Source: Aurantibacter_A sp039941195
Lineage (GTDB): Bacteria; Bacteroidota; Bacteroidia; Flavobacteriales; Flavobacteriaceae
Length of the DNA: 64,000 bases
Reading direction: 5' to 3'
Assembly: GCF_039941195.1 (NCBI RefSeq)
Contig: NZ_JBDVFA010000025.1
Location: 1 to 64,000 of the forward strand
The notes beneath the pieces are model-generated. The model worked only from the letters and a program-made list of their open reading frames with translations. It had not been told where the DNA came from and did no database searches. A program made the position numbers and the translations under genes. Position 1 is the first letter of the stretch. Every line of letters begins with the position of its first letter. Positions 26,775 through 36,920 of this stretch are shown in pieces.

Positions 26775-29171
26775 TTATTCTGTTCTCAAACTATTTACCG
26801 GATTCGCATTTGCTGCTTTAATTGCTTGGAAACTTACAGTAAGTATTGTTATGGCCATTGCTCCAATTACTGCTAAGGCAAAAATCCACCATTCGAGTAA
26901 TACGTGATAAGGGTAGTCTTGTAACCAACCATTCATTACATAATATGAAATTGGTATTGCTATAAAACAAGATATAATTACCAGTTTTAAAAAGTCTTTT
27001 GATAGCATATTCCAAACATTAAAAACCGAGGCGCCTAATACTTTTCGAACACCAATTTCTTTAGTACGTTGTTCTGCTACAAAAGAGGTTAAACCGAATA
27101 ATCCTAAACAGCTAATAAGAATAGCTAAGGCTGTAAAAACACCCGATAAAGTTCCTATTCGTTCTTCGGCTGCAAACTTGTCCCCATACTCATCATCAAT
27201 AAAATCGTACTCAAATGGTAAGTCTGGAAAATGTTGTTTAAATACGTTTTCAATAGTTGAAATATTTTGGGTTGCGCTTTGCTTGGGGTTTAAACGAAGG
27301 TTGTAATAACTAGATCCGTTTTTTGCATAAACGTATACGCCTTGTTTTACAGGTTGGTAAGGCGACTGCGTTATCATATCCTGCACAACGCCAATTATTT
27401 TTAAAGGTGGATTTGGATCTTCTTCGTCATCATCTCTTAAAAATTTACCAACCGGATTTTTTATACCCATGTATTTTACTGCAGTTTCATTGAGTAATAC
27501 GGCATTCGAATCTGATGCAAATTCTCTGGAGAAATCTCTTCCTTGTACAATTGTCATATTCAATGATTTCGCATATTCATGCGTGACTTCTGTCCACGCA
27601 AGATCTTCTTGAAATCCTTCTGGTTTTCCATCCCAAATAAAGCCACTTCTGTTCGACCAAATTTGTGTGGTTGGACTGCTGGAGGCAGACATTTCTATGA
27701 TAGCATTTGACTTTAAAAATTCATCACGCATTAAATCATACTTTCCAGCAAAATCGTTACTTAAGGTAGGTATCTGGACTAAACCTTCTTTATCATAACC
27801 AACAGGTCTATTCTTAGCATGATTAATTTGCTGCATTACAATTACCGTACCGATGATAAAAGCTACTGAAACCGTGAATTGAACAACCACTAAAATTTTA
27901 CGTGGCAAGCCTGCATATTTTCCAGCTTTAAAAGTTCCCTTTAAAACATCAACAGGTTTAAACGAGGATAGATAAAGTGCAGGGTAGCTACCAGCAGCTA
28001 ATGCGGTTAAAAGAATAAATACAAATGAAATCAACCAAAAAAGACTATTATCCCATGGAAAACTTATTACTTTCTTAGATAAATCATTGAAGCCATCCAT
28101 GGAAATTAAAACGATGATAACGGCAATAAAAAAAGCAAAGAATACCACTAAAAAAGATTCAATTAAAAACTGGTAGATTAATTGATTTCTTTGTGACCCA
28201 ATGGATTTACGAATACCAACTTCTTTAGAACGTTTTTCGGAACGCGCAGTACTCAAGTTCATAAAATTTATGCAGGCCAACAGCAAAACAAAAGCGCCAA
28301 TAATTCCGAAAAGCCATACATATTTTATTCGACCACCAGTCTGCTTGCCGTTTTCAAAGTTGTTGCGTAAATACCAATCATTCATTGGTAATAGAAAAAT
28401 TTGAGGGTTGAATTCTGCATTATCTGCATCAGCCTCTTTTTTTACATTTAAAATTGTTTGTGTAATGCCTTCCATGGTAGTATTGTCTTCGATTTGGACT
28501 AACATCTGAAACGAATTATTTCCCCATTGGTCAACAGCATTTTTCATCCATTCTTGGGTAGCCAATAATTTATCCCAAGGCATTATAAATTCTAAATCGT
28601 GAAAAGAATTATTGGCAGGAATATCTTCATAAACTGCAGTTACGGCAACATCATATTGATTATTTACTTCTACTGATTTGCCAATTGGATCTTCATTTCC
28701 AAAGAGAGCATTTGCAACAGATTGTGAAAGCATTACGGAATTGATATCTCGTAAACCATCTTTTTCACCTTTTATAATTTTAAGATCCAGCATTTCTGGT
28801 GCTGGGCGTTGCATATAATTACCAACTTTAGAAATGCTTTTTTCTTTATACCCCAAATACCTAGAAATGTTCCAAGAAGACATTACCAAATGTTTGAAAT
28901 TATCTTGATAACCTTCTCGGAGAACCATTTCTAATGGTCTTGGTATCGCCGGGTTCGTATTAACTTCTCCGTTAAAAGTTTGCGATTGAAAAACCTGAGC
29001 AATTTGATTATGATTGCTGAAGTAACTATTGTGTGTTAATTCATCTTCAATCCAAAGACCAATTATTAAGGTTACAGCCATTCCCAAAGCAAGTCCTCCA
29101 ATGTTTATAACGGAATAACCTTTGTTTTTCCAGAGATTTCGCCAGGCAATTTTTAAATAGTTTTTAAACAT
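26775..29171 (-). CDS. MacB/FtsX-type ABC transporter permease, double unit (copy 5)
   Basis: This 798-residue permease is the first gene of the second transcription unit. Both coupling motifs are canonical (KEVGIRKSIGS and KEIGVRKVLGA), and the C-terminus is NPVNSLRTE. A sigma-54-like promoter (29203-29218) and a tandem dyad enhancer (29272-29310) lie upstream, with a predicted leader of only about 21 bases. No ATPase is encoded in this three-permease unit, so it must borrow one from the flanking units. Confidence 0.9.
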   Translation of the reverse strand: MFKNYLKIAWRNLWKNKGYSVINIGGLALGMAVTLIIGLWIEDELTHNSYFSNHNQIAQVFQSQTFNGEVNTNPAIPRPLEMVLREGYQDNFKHLVMSSWNISRYLGYKEKSISKVGNYMQRPAPEMLDLKIIKGEKDGLRDINSVMLSQSVANALFGNEDPIGKSVEVNNQYDVAVTAVYEDIPANNSFHDLEFIMPWDKLLATQEWMKNAVDQWGNNSFQMLVQIEDNTTMEGITQTILNVKKEADADNAEFNPQIFLLPMNDWYLRNNFENGKQTGGRIKYVWLFGIIGAFVLLLACINFMNLSTARSEKRSKEVGIRKSIGSQRNQLIYQFLIESFLVVFFAFFIAVIIVLISMDGFNDLSKKVISFPWDNSLFWLISFVFILLTALAAGSYPALYLSSFKPVDVLKGTFKAGKYAGLPRKILVVVQFTVSVAFIIGTVIVMQQINHAKNRPVGYDKEGLVQIPTLSNDFAGKYDLMRDEFLKSNAIIEMSASSSPTTQIWSNRSGFIWDGKPEGFQEDLAWTEVTHEYAKSLNMTIVQGRDFSREFASDSNAVLLNETAVKYMGIKNPVGKFLRDDDEEDPNPPLKIIGVVQDMITQSPYQPVKQGVYVYAKNGSSYYNLRLNPKQSATQNISTIENVFKQHFPDLPFEYDFIDDEYGDKFAAEERIGTLSGVFTALAILISCLGLFGLTSFVAEQRTKEIGVRKVLGASVFNVWNMLSKDFLKLVIISCFIAIPISYYVMNGWLQDYPYHVLLEWWIFALAVIGAMAITILTVSFQAIKAANANPVNSLRTE

Positions 29172-29202
29172 GATTGTTCGTTTTCTGATTGATGATGATA
29201 AT

Positions 29203-29218
29203 GACTAATTTCATGCCA
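29203..29218 (-). promoter_or_regulatory. Sigma-54-like promoter P-B
   Basis: On the minus strand TGGCATGAAATTAGTC has the -24 TGGCAYR and a T-x-G-Y -12 element at the right spacing. The predicted start near 29192 lies 21 bases before the permease ATG. The -12 GC reads GT, so the single-site match is moderate. Confidence 0.5.
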
Positions 29219-29271
29219 AGGTGTTAAATAGCTGTTTGATAGTGAGTTATTGAGTAGAGTGTTTTTTATAG

Positions 29272-29310
29272 TGTAAAATATTTTGACAGCACATGTACAA
29301 TATATTTACA
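29272..29310. promoter_or_regulatory. Tandem dyad enhancer, copy B
   Basis: The dyads TGTAAAATATTTTGACA (29272-29288) and TGTACAATATATTTACA (29294-29310) are 5 bases apart (period 22). The centre lies about 99 bases upstream of the predicted start of P-B, one helical turn closer than in copies A and C. Confidence 0.72.
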
Positions 29311-29379
29311 AAGACTATTTTCTTTGCATACTGTTACAGTAATATAATTGTCAGATAGTTAAAGTTAATAAAAGGTTTA

Positions 29380-31797
29380 TTATTCTTTTCTAAGACTTTT
29401 TAGAGGTTGTATTAAAGCCGCTCCAACAGACTGGTAACTTATGGTGATTAAGGCAATAATTAAGGCAATAGAACCTGCTAATAAGAATATGTGCCAACCT
29501 ATAGTAATATGATAAGCAAAGTCTTCCAACCATCGAGTCATTAAATACCACCCAATAGGAATTGCGATTACAATAGAAACAAGAATGAGCTTCATAAAGT
29601 CTAGTGTAAGCAGCTGATAGATACTTTTAAAAGGAGCACCCAAAACCAAGCGAATACTTATTTCTTTTTTTCGCTGTTCAACCATAAATGCTGAAAGCGC
29701 AAAAAGACCTAAGCAAGCTACAAAAATGGCAAAGAGCGCAAAGCTGTTAAAGAGCTGCCCCATCCGTTGCACATCATCATGCATTTGTGTAAACTCTTGA
29801 TCTAAGAAGCTATGATTCAAAGACTGATTTGGAATATTTTTATCCCAAATAGCGGCAATGGCTGATAAAGCCTCATTAACATTTCCTTTTTCTAGTTTCA
29901 GAGACATCGAACCAATATCATTCCCAACAACTAGCGATAAAGATGAAATATCTTCTTTTAAAGACTTAAAATGAAAGTTATTTATAACACCTGTAATTGT
30001 AAAATTTTGACCATTGTTACTAATTTCTTTACCAATGGGCTCAGTAAGACCAAGTTCTTCAGCCATTTTAGCATTAATAATAATTGAGGTAGCGGCATCG
30101 GTAGCATATTCTTTAGAAAAGTCTCGTCCGTCTTTAAGTGTAATACCTAAGGTTTTAATATAGTCATAATCAACTTTCCAAATTTGTGCAGAAACACCTC
30201 TGCTTTCATTTCCTTCATTTGCCATTCTAAATGTATTACCATTTCTACTACCACCATCAACGGGTAAATAATTTGTTGTCGTAACATTTTTCACGTGTGG
30301 CAATTGAAGCAACTGTTCTTTAAAGGCGTTTGATTTATTTCCTAAGATTTTTGTTCCTTCCAAAATAACTACCTGTTCTTTATCGTAACCTAATTCTTTT
30401 TTAAGAATAAAGTCCATTTGCTGATAAATAATTAGCGTTCCGATAATTAGTATGACCGAAGTCGTAAATTGAAAAATAACTAAGCCACTACGTAGTTTTC
30501 CACTTTTTCCTCCAAGACTTAAACTTCCTTTTAAAACATTTACTGGTTTAAATGCAGACAAGTAAAATGCAGGATATAATCCTGCTAAAGCACCAACAAC
30601 TAATGATGAAATTAACAGTGTAGGTATAAACCAAAGCTCTGTCCATGGCATGGTAATTACTTTTGCAGCAATAGTGTTAAAAGAGGGGAGTAATGACCAA
30701 GCCAAAAGTGTACCTAATAAAAATGAAATGATGCTGAAAAGTATGGATTCAGTAAGAAATTGATACACCAGATTACTTTTATAAGCACCAATAGTTTTTC
30801 TTAACCCTACTTCTTTTGCTCTGTTTGCAGATTTTGCGGTAGATAGATTAATAAAATTAATTACCGCTAGTAATAGTACAAACCCAGCAATAGAAGCGAA
30901 TAACCATACAAATCTGATATCTCCATGTTTTAGTCCATCTTGCATTTTTAAATCGGAATGCAAATGAATATCATTTATTGGCTGTAACTTGTATTCAATT
31001 GTTTTGAGAATTTCAATAAAATCGGGTGCGCGTCCCCGCTCTAGTTGCGCAGGAATGATATAGTCTTCTAGAATTGATACCATTTTATTTTCTAATTGCA
31101 GCACATTAGCATTGGGGTCGAGCAACACATAAGTGAAATAATTGGTATTGGTCCAACTCGCGTTTTTATCCTCAATAGGTAATATAAAGTCGAACTGTAA
31201 ATGAGAATTTGTTGGTACATCTTTCATAACACCGGTAACTACATAGGGGTTAGCTGTGTCATTATCTAAAATTATAGTTTGCCCAATTGCTTTTTTATTT
31301 TGAAAATATTTATCAGCCTTGGTTTTTGATATGACAACACTTTTTGGAGCAGTTAGGGCAGTTTCTGTAGTACCTTCAATCAATTCTATTTCTAGAATAT
31401 CGAATGCTTCTTGGTCTGCTAAAATAAACCCATCTTCAAAATTATTCTGCACTTCATTTTCCAAGCGAATACCTCTTTTACCAGCACCAAAAATTTCAAT
31501 GGTATTTATTTTACCTGCCCTAATGATTTCTGGAAAATCGGATTCTAAAGTAGCAGCAAAAGGCAATTGAAAATGTGTGCTTTTTAAGGTTTCACCATTC
31601 ATCTCACCTTGCATAATTACCCGATAGAGTTGGTGTTTTTTTTCGTAATGTTCATCGTAGCTAACTTCATTTTGTATAAACAAAGTAATTAGAAGACATG
31701 CAGCTATACCTAATGAAAAACCTCCAACTTTTATGATAGTGAAAAGTCTATCTTTTTTGATGTTTCGCCAAGCGATTTTAAAATAGTTTTTAAACAT
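29380..31797 (-). CDS. MacB/FtsX-type ABC transporter permease, double unit (copy 6)
   Basis: This 805-residue permease is the last gene of the first transcription unit. The first coupling motif is KEVGLRKTIGA; the second reads KEISIRLVLGA, with Arg-Leu in place of Arg-Lys. The C-terminus is QPLKSLRKE. It is separated from copy 7 by 124 bases that contain nine GCTAATT heptamers. The 208-bp gap after it holds the promoter of the second unit. Confidence 0.9.
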   Translation of the reverse strand: MFKNYFKIAWRNIKKDRLFTIIKVGGFSLGIAACLLITLFIQNEVSYDEHYEKKHQLYRVIMQGEMNGETLKSTHFQLPFAATLESDFPEIIRAGKINTIEIFGAGKRGIRLENEVQNNFEDGFILADQEAFDILEIELIEGTTETALTAPKSVVISKTKADKYFQNKKAIGQTIILDNDTANPYVVTGVMKDVPTNSHLQFDFILPIEDKNASWTNTNYFTYVLLDPNANVLQLENKMVSILEDYIIPAQLERGRAPDFIEILKTIEYKLQPINDIHLHSDLKMQDGLKHGDIRFVWLFASIAGFVLLLAVINFINLSTAKSANRAKEVGLRKTIGAYKSNLVYQFLTESILFSIISFLLGTLLAWSLLPSFNTIAAKVITMPWTELWFIPTLLISSLVVGALAGLYPAFYLSAFKPVNVLKGSLSLGGKSGKLRSGLVIFQFTTSVILIIGTLIIYQQMDFILKKELGYDKEQVVILEGTKILGNKSNAFKEQLLQLPHVKNVTTTNYLPVDGGSRNGNTFRMANEGNESRGVSAQIWKVDYDYIKTLGITLKDGRDFSKEYATDAATSIIINAKMAEELGLTEPIGKEISNNGQNFTITGVINNFHFKSLKEDISSLSLVVGNDIGSMSLKLEKGNVNEALSAIAAIWDKNIPNQSLNHSFLDQEFTQMHDDVQRMGQLFNSFALFAIFVACLGLFALSAFMVEQRKKEISIRLVLGAPFKSIYQLLTLDFMKLILVSIVIAIPIGWYLMTRWLEDFAYHITIGWHIFLLAGSIALIIALITISYQSVGAALIQPLKSLRKE

Positions 31798-31860
31798 GCT
31801 TCTTATTTTAGTTGTCCGTTGCTCGTTGTCAGTTATTCGTTTTTCATTTTGTAATTTTTT

Positions 31861-31923
31861 GCTAATTGCTAATTGCTAATTGCTAATTGCTAATTGCTAA
31901 TTGCTAATTGCTAATTGCTAATT
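31861..31923. repeat. Heptamer tandem repeat (GCTAATT, 9 exact copies)
   Basis: Nine perfect copies of GCTAATT cover 63 bases. The last copy overlaps the stop codon of permease copy 7, and the array lies 63 bases before the start of permease copy 6. Perfect identity suggests recent expansion or ongoing slippage; the unit differs from the GTTGACA array at 16729. Confidence 0.95.
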
Positions 31924-34354
31924 ATTCCGACCGTAGGCTTTTAACAGGATTGGCAATTGCAGCTTTAATACTTTGAAAACTCACAGTTATAATAGCAACT
32001 ATAATTGCTAATAGTGCTGCTGCTGCAAAAATTTCCCATCCAATATGTATTCGGTATGAAAAATCTTCAAGCCATTTGTTCATAGCATACCAGCCTATAG
32101 GAAGTGAAATAAAAATTCCGACAGCAACCAATTTCAGAAAGTCCATAGTAAGGCGATACGAAATTTGACCAACGCTTGCTCCTAAAACTTTGCGTACCCC
32201 AATTTCTTTAGTACGCTTTTCGGCATTAAAAGCAGCCAAACCAAATAGGCCTAAGCAAGCAATAAAAATTGATAGAATTGTGAATACCATGAATATACTG
32301 CCGAGCCTTCGTTCGGATTCATAGGTGTTATTAAAAGACTCATCCAAAAAGAAATAATTAAATGGTTGTCCTGGTGCTATTTTATTCCATGAAGTTTCAA
32401 TACCACTAATCGCACTTGCTACATTTGCTTCATTTATTTTAATGGAAAGCATACCAGAAAAGTCACCTATATAAAGACTTAATGCCCCAATATTTTCGCG
32501 AAGTGATTCAAAATGAAAGTTCTTAACAACACCAATTACCTTGTAAAAAAATGGGTCTTCAACACCAGCATCGCGCGAAAGTCGAATGCCTAATGCTTCT
32601 TCAGGTGTTAACCCTAAAATTTTAATGGCTGATTCATTTAATAAAATAGCCGTTGAATCGGTGGAAATTGTAGAATCAAAATCTCTTCCTGCAATTATTT
32701 CAATATCTAGCGTTGACATATAATCGTGATCAACGGCCCATGTTTGCATGTTTAAAGCATCTTCTTGGTTGGGTGAGCCATCTTTAAAAAAGGTTGTATT
32801 ATTTCGTGAAGAAGGAGTAGGAAGGTAGCTACTTAAGGTCGAACTTTTAACTTGTGAAAGCTTTTCAACTTCCTCTTTAAATGCATGCCTTTTATTATCT
32901 AAAGTATACACATCGTCTACTACTAAAATTTGATTTTTTGTAAATCCAACATCTTTACTTTGAATAAATTGCAATTGCTGGAATACGACTAAGGTGCTTA
33001 CAATTAGAAAGACTGAAATAGCAAATTGAAATATAACTAACGAGTTTCTAACTTTTCCTCCGCCAATACTTGTGGTGCCAGAACCTTTTAAAACTTTGAC
33101 CGGCATAAATTTTGACATGAAAAAAGCCGGGTAACTACCAGAAAGTAGTCCAAGAAAAAGTGTAGCTAAAACTAATAGAATCCAGAAATAGGGATTACTA
33201 AAAGGTAGATTGATTGATCGGCCAGAGAGTTCATTAAAAAACGGCAAAGCAATCAATGCAATTACTATGGCTAAAAGCAGCGATATAAATGAAATGAGTC
33301 CGGATTCGGTAAGAAACTGTTTTATTAAATCGCCTTTGTTAGAGCCTAATGTTTTTCGGACTCCAACTTCCTTTGCTCTTTTTAGGGAGTGTGCTGTGGA
33401 TAAATTCATGAAATTAACACTGGCTAATACAATCAAGAAAATACCAATAAAAGAGAGAATGTATACATTTTCCATACTACTGTTAGCACTTAGTTCAATA
33501 TCTCTATTAGAATGTAGATGTATATCTAAGAATGGAATTGTACTATAAATAAGATAATTACCAGAAGCTTTAAATGCTTCTTCGGTCATACCCGGATAAA
33601 TATTCTGCACCCACGGAATTAAATACTTACCTACCATATCTTGAATAATAGGAGTTACATCTTCTATGGAAGCAGTAGGTAATAATTTTATATACGTGTA
33701 GTAATTATGGCTTCCCCATTCACCTTCTTGAGCATCTTCATGCCCAGCCATAGCCATAAAAACGGTATGCTCTCTTAAAAATGAATTTTTCGGCAGGTCT
33801 TCGATAATTCCTGTTACTGTATAGGTGTCTTCATTATTTAGCAAAAGTGTTTGATTAAGCGCATTATTTATTCCAAAATGTTTTTCTGCCGCTGAACGCG
33901 TCATCACTAATGTATTGGGATTTTCTAGTGCGGTTTTAGGGTCACCAAAAAGCAGTTCTATGCCAAACATTTCAAACATACTGGCATCGGCAAATGCAAT
34001 TCTAGGTTCTTTAGTATTGGCGACTGTATTACTTTTTCGAATTAAAGCACCACCACGATTTCGAATTCGTGTGGTCATTTCAACCTGAGAAATGTCGTTT
34101 AGAATTGCTTCTGCCATGGGGGCTGATACTTCAGCAGATGCTGTTTCTTCACCACCAAATTTTATATCAGTGTTTACACGATAAATTCTATCTGCATCTG
34201 CAAACATTTTATCGAAACTAAATTCATCATAGATGTATAACGAAATAAGCAAACCTCCTGCCATCCCAACTGCAAGTCCAAAGGTATTTAAGAAGGTAAA
34301 GAAGGGCTGTTTTTTTAAACTCCGCCAAGCTATTTTTATATAGTTTTTAAACAT
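31922..34354 (-). CDS. MacB/FtsX-type ABC transporter permease, double unit (copy 7)
   Basis: This 810-residue permease has two complete halves with coupling motifs KEVGVRKTLGS and KEIGVRKVLGA and the C-terminus NPVKSLRSE. Its stop codon is embedded in the last GCTAATT heptamer, so array length changes would affect only the downstream spacer, not the protein. It follows copy 8 by 39 bases in the first transcription unit, which also carries the TolC, HlyD and first ATPase genes. Confidence 0.9.
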   Translation of the reverse strand: MFKNYIKIAWRSLKKQPFFTFLNTFGLAVGMAGGLLISLYIYDEFSFDKMFADADRIYRVNTDIKFGGEETASAEVSAPMAEAILNDISQVEMTTRIRNRGGALIRKSNTVANTKEPRIAFADASMFEMFGIELLFGDPKTALENPNTLVMTRSAAEKHFGINNALNQTLLLNNEDTYTVTGIIEDLPKNSFLREHTVFMAMAGHEDAQEGEWGSHNYYTYIKLLPTASIEDVTPIIQDMVGKYLIPWVQNIYPGMTEEAFKASGNYLIYSTIPFLDIHLHSNRDIELSANSSMENVYILSFIGIFLIVLASVNFMNLSTAHSLKRAKEVGVRKTLGSNKGDLIKQFLTESGLISFISLLLAIVIALIALPFFNELSGRSINLPFSNPYFWILLVLATLFLGLLSGSYPAFFMSKFMPVKVLKGSGTTSIGGGKVRNSLVIFQFAISVFLIVSTLVVFQQLQFIQSKDVGFTKNQILVVDDVYTLDNKRHAFKEEVEKLSQVKSSTLSSYLPTPSSRNNTTFFKDGSPNQEDALNMQTWAVDHDYMSTLDIEIIAGRDFDSTISTDSTAILLNESAIKILGLTPEEALGIRLSRDAGVEDPFFYKVIGVVKNFHFESLRENIGALSLYIGDFSGMLSIKINEANVASAISGIETSWNKIAPGQPFNYFFLDESFNNTYESERRLGSIFMVFTILSIFIACLGLFGLAAFNAEKRTKEIGVRKVLGASVGQISYRLTMDFLKLVAVGIFISLPIGWYAMNKWLEDFSYRIHIGWEIFAAAALLAIIVAIITVSFQSIKAAIANPVKSLRSE

Positions 34355-34393
34355 GATTCTTTTTTTTTGTTTGATTTGATTGCTGTTTTTATT

Positions 34394-36823
34394 TTACTCT
34401 GTTCGTAGACTCTTTACAGGATTTACTAGGGCTGATTTTAATGATTGAAACCCAACTGTTAGTAACGTAATTACGATAGCAAAACTACCGGCAATTGCAA
34501 ACACCCACCATTGAATATCGATACGATAGGTAAAATCTTCAAGCCATCGTTCTATAAAGAAATAGGCAATTGGAGTTGCAATTAAAAATGCAATGCATAC
34601 CAGTTTTATAAAATCTTTAGTGAGTAATTGAACAACAGAATTTATACTAGCACCTAATACTTTTCGTATACCAATTTCCTTTTTCTTTTGTTCAGCTACA
34701 TAAGAAATAAGACCAAAGAGTCCGAGGCAACTTATTAAAATTGCGAGTAATGTAAAAACCACAGATATTTGACCCAATCTTTTTTCTTCATCATACAATT
34801 TTTCAACCTCTTTGTCAACGAACCTGTAATCAAATGGAACGTTATTCACAACGGTATTCCATTTATTTTCTAAACTAGATAGCAGCTGGTCATAATTTTC
34901 ACTTTCAGTTTTTATAAATAGCCAGTTGGGTTCATTTTCTTTATGCAGAAACAAAGGTTCTATTGCATCTTTTAAAGAAGCATAATGAAAATCGGATACG
35001 AGGCCAATAATTTCCATTTCAAAAGTTTCATCTCCAAAACTTTGTACAAGTTTTGAATTTATCGCTTCTTCTCTTTTAATGTTAAAAGCATTAATAGTGG
35101 CTTCGTTCACAATAATTTGGTTGGTAGTATCTCCTTCACGGAAATCTCTTCCTTCTAAAAAGGGAATACCCATAGTTTTAAAATAACCATCGCTAACACC
35201 ATTGCGTTTTACTATTGTATTTTTCTCTCTACTGCCACCTGGTAAGTATAAACCGTTATCCGCTAGTACAACTTCTGATGGAGCATAATTTCCGCTAGAT
35301 ACATTAAGTACACCAGGGACATTTAAAAAAGCAGATTTAATAGATTCAAATTTACTTGAGGCTTCATTGGTGCCAATGCGTAAGGCTAATAAATTATTTT
35401 TTTGAAAGCCTAGATTTTTACTCTGGGTATATTGGAATTGTTGCGTAATTACAATAACTGTTGCTACTAAACCTATTGATACCACAAACTGAAAAACCAC
35501 TAACGCCTTTCTGAAGTTACCATTTCCGGAGTTTAATAAATTAGAACCTTTAAGTGCTTTTACTGGTTTTATTGAGGATAAAATTATGGCAGGATAAATC
35601 CCAGCAACAAGACCTGTGAAAATTCCTAAACCACATAAAATGAATCCAATTTTCCAATTTAATAAATCCACATAGCTCAAAGATTCTTGAGTAAGGTTAT
35701 TTACAAATGGTAGCAAAAAGATAGCAATAGGAATGCTTATTAGCATTGCAAATAATGATAATAAAAGTGATTCCCCTAAGAACTGTCTCATTAGGGCATT
35801 TTTACCAGCACCAACTACTTTTCGAACCCCAATTTCTTTTGCGCGCTTACTAGCTCTTGCGGTACTTAGGTTTATGAAATTAATACAAGCAACAAGTTGA
35901 ATAAAAAAAGCAAGGGTTAATAAAAAGTATAGGTATTTAATATTTGAAACACTATCAATTTGATTTTTGCGCCCGTCTGAATATAAATGTATATCCGTAG
36001 CTTTTTTAAGTATTAGTATCTTATTGTCCATACCGGCGTCGCTAAGGTTTTTACTTCCTCTTTTTTGAATAAATTCAGGTAGCTTACTTTGCAAATTGGC
36101 CGCGCTACTATTAGTAGAAAGCTTTACGTAACTGTACACAAAATTATTGGTAGCAAAGTCGTCAAATGTTTGTACAAACGTTCCCATACCTGGCGTACTC
36201 ATACTAACAATGTAATTTGGGTTAAGGTGTGTTTTGTCAGACTTCTCATCAAAAACTCCTTTTACAGTCAGTATTTGTGCATCTTCACCTGTACCCCAAA
36301 CCACCGTTTTGTCCAATACATCATTATTGCCAAACATTTTATTTGCCAATTGCGATGAAAGTACTAAAGCATTCGGTCCGTTAAGTGCAGTTTTACTATT
36401 GCCTTTTAAAAACTTATAATCAAACATTTTAAAAAATGTAGAATCTGCCATGTAACTTCTAGGCTCATAAAAGGCATCTTTACTTTCAGATGCTCGAATT
36501 AAATTGCTATAGAAAACATCGGTAAGTACTATTCTGGTAACTTCATCAACTTCGGCAAAATCTTCTTTCATTGCAAAGACAATAGGGGGAGAAGTGGTTG
36601 CAGAATTGAAACTTTCTTGACCATCGCGTTCAATTATAGTTTCTACTCTATAAATAGATTCTGGATCAGTAAAATGAACATCATAACCAAACTGTGCAAA
36701 AACATAAAGTAGAATAGTAAGGCAACTAACCGTACCTAATGTTAATCCCAACAGATTAATAATGGTTTGCTGCTTATTCTTTGATAAGTTTCTCCAAGCT
36801 ATTTTGATGTTATTCTTTAACAT
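34394..36823 (-). CDS. MacB/FtsX-type ABC transporter permease, double unit (copy 8)
   Basis: This 809-residue permease follows the first ATPase gene by 97 bases, so it is the likeliest core partner of that ATPase with the adaptor and TolC-like protein. It has a signal-anchor helix (about 20-45), two periplasmic domains and two FtsX segments with coupling motifs KEIGVRKVVGA and KEIGIRKVLGA. The C-terminus is NPVKSLRTE. The fused-double design means one polypeptide could supply both membrane halves of an ABC transporter. Confidence 0.9.
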   Translation of the reverse strand: MLKNNIKIAWRNLSKNKQQTIINLLGLTLGTVSCLTILLYVFAQFGYDVHFTDPESIYRVETIIERDGQESFNSATTSPPIVFAMKEDFAEVDEVTRIVLTDVFYSNLIRASESKDAFYEPRSYMADSTFFKMFDYKFLKGNSKTALNGPNALVLSSQLANKMFGNNDVLDKTVVWGTGEDAQILTVKGVFDEKSDKTHLNPNYIVSMSTPGMGTFVQTFDDFATNNFVYSYVKLSTNSSAANLQSKLPEFIQKRGSKNLSDAGMDNKILILKKATDIHLYSDGRKNQIDSVSNIKYLYFLLTLAFFIQLVACINFINLSTARASKRAKEIGVRKVVGAGKNALMRQFLGESLLLSLFAMLISIPIAIFLLPFVNNLTQESLSYVDLLNWKIGFILCGLGIFTGLVAGIYPAIILSSIKPVKALKGSNLLNSGNGNFRKALVVFQFVVSIGLVATVIVITQQFQYTQSKNLGFQKNNLLALRIGTNEASSKFESIKSAFLNVPGVLNVSSGNYAPSEVVLADNGLYLPGGSREKNTIVKRNGVSDGYFKTMGIPFLEGRDFREGDTTNQIIVNEATINAFNIKREEAINSKLVQSFGDETFEMEIIGLVSDFHYASLKDAIEPLFLHKENEPNWLFIKTESENYDQLLSSLENKWNTVVNNVPFDYRFVDKEVEKLYDEEKRLGQISVVFTLLAILISCLGLFGLISYVAEQKKKEIGIRKVLGASINSVVQLLTKDFIKLVCIAFLIATPIAYFFIERWLEDFTYRIDIQWWVFAIAGSFAIVITLLTVGFQSLKSALVNPVKSLRTE

Positions 36824-36920
36824 AATTCTCGTTTTTTGATTGATGAAAACACTACTTGTCCGTGATTAAGGGACGATGATTGATTGATGAATAAACTCCT
36901 ATAAATTCGAAAATGTATTT

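Noticed and set aside
31861..31923. Tandem repeats as a CRISPR array
   Set aside because: The units are 7 bases long with no spacers, and no cas genes occur; this is a simple heptamer tandem array.
36824..36920. Fourth regulated promoter before permease copy 8
   Set aside because: The 97-base spacer has no TGT-N11-ACA dyad pair and no TGGCA element.
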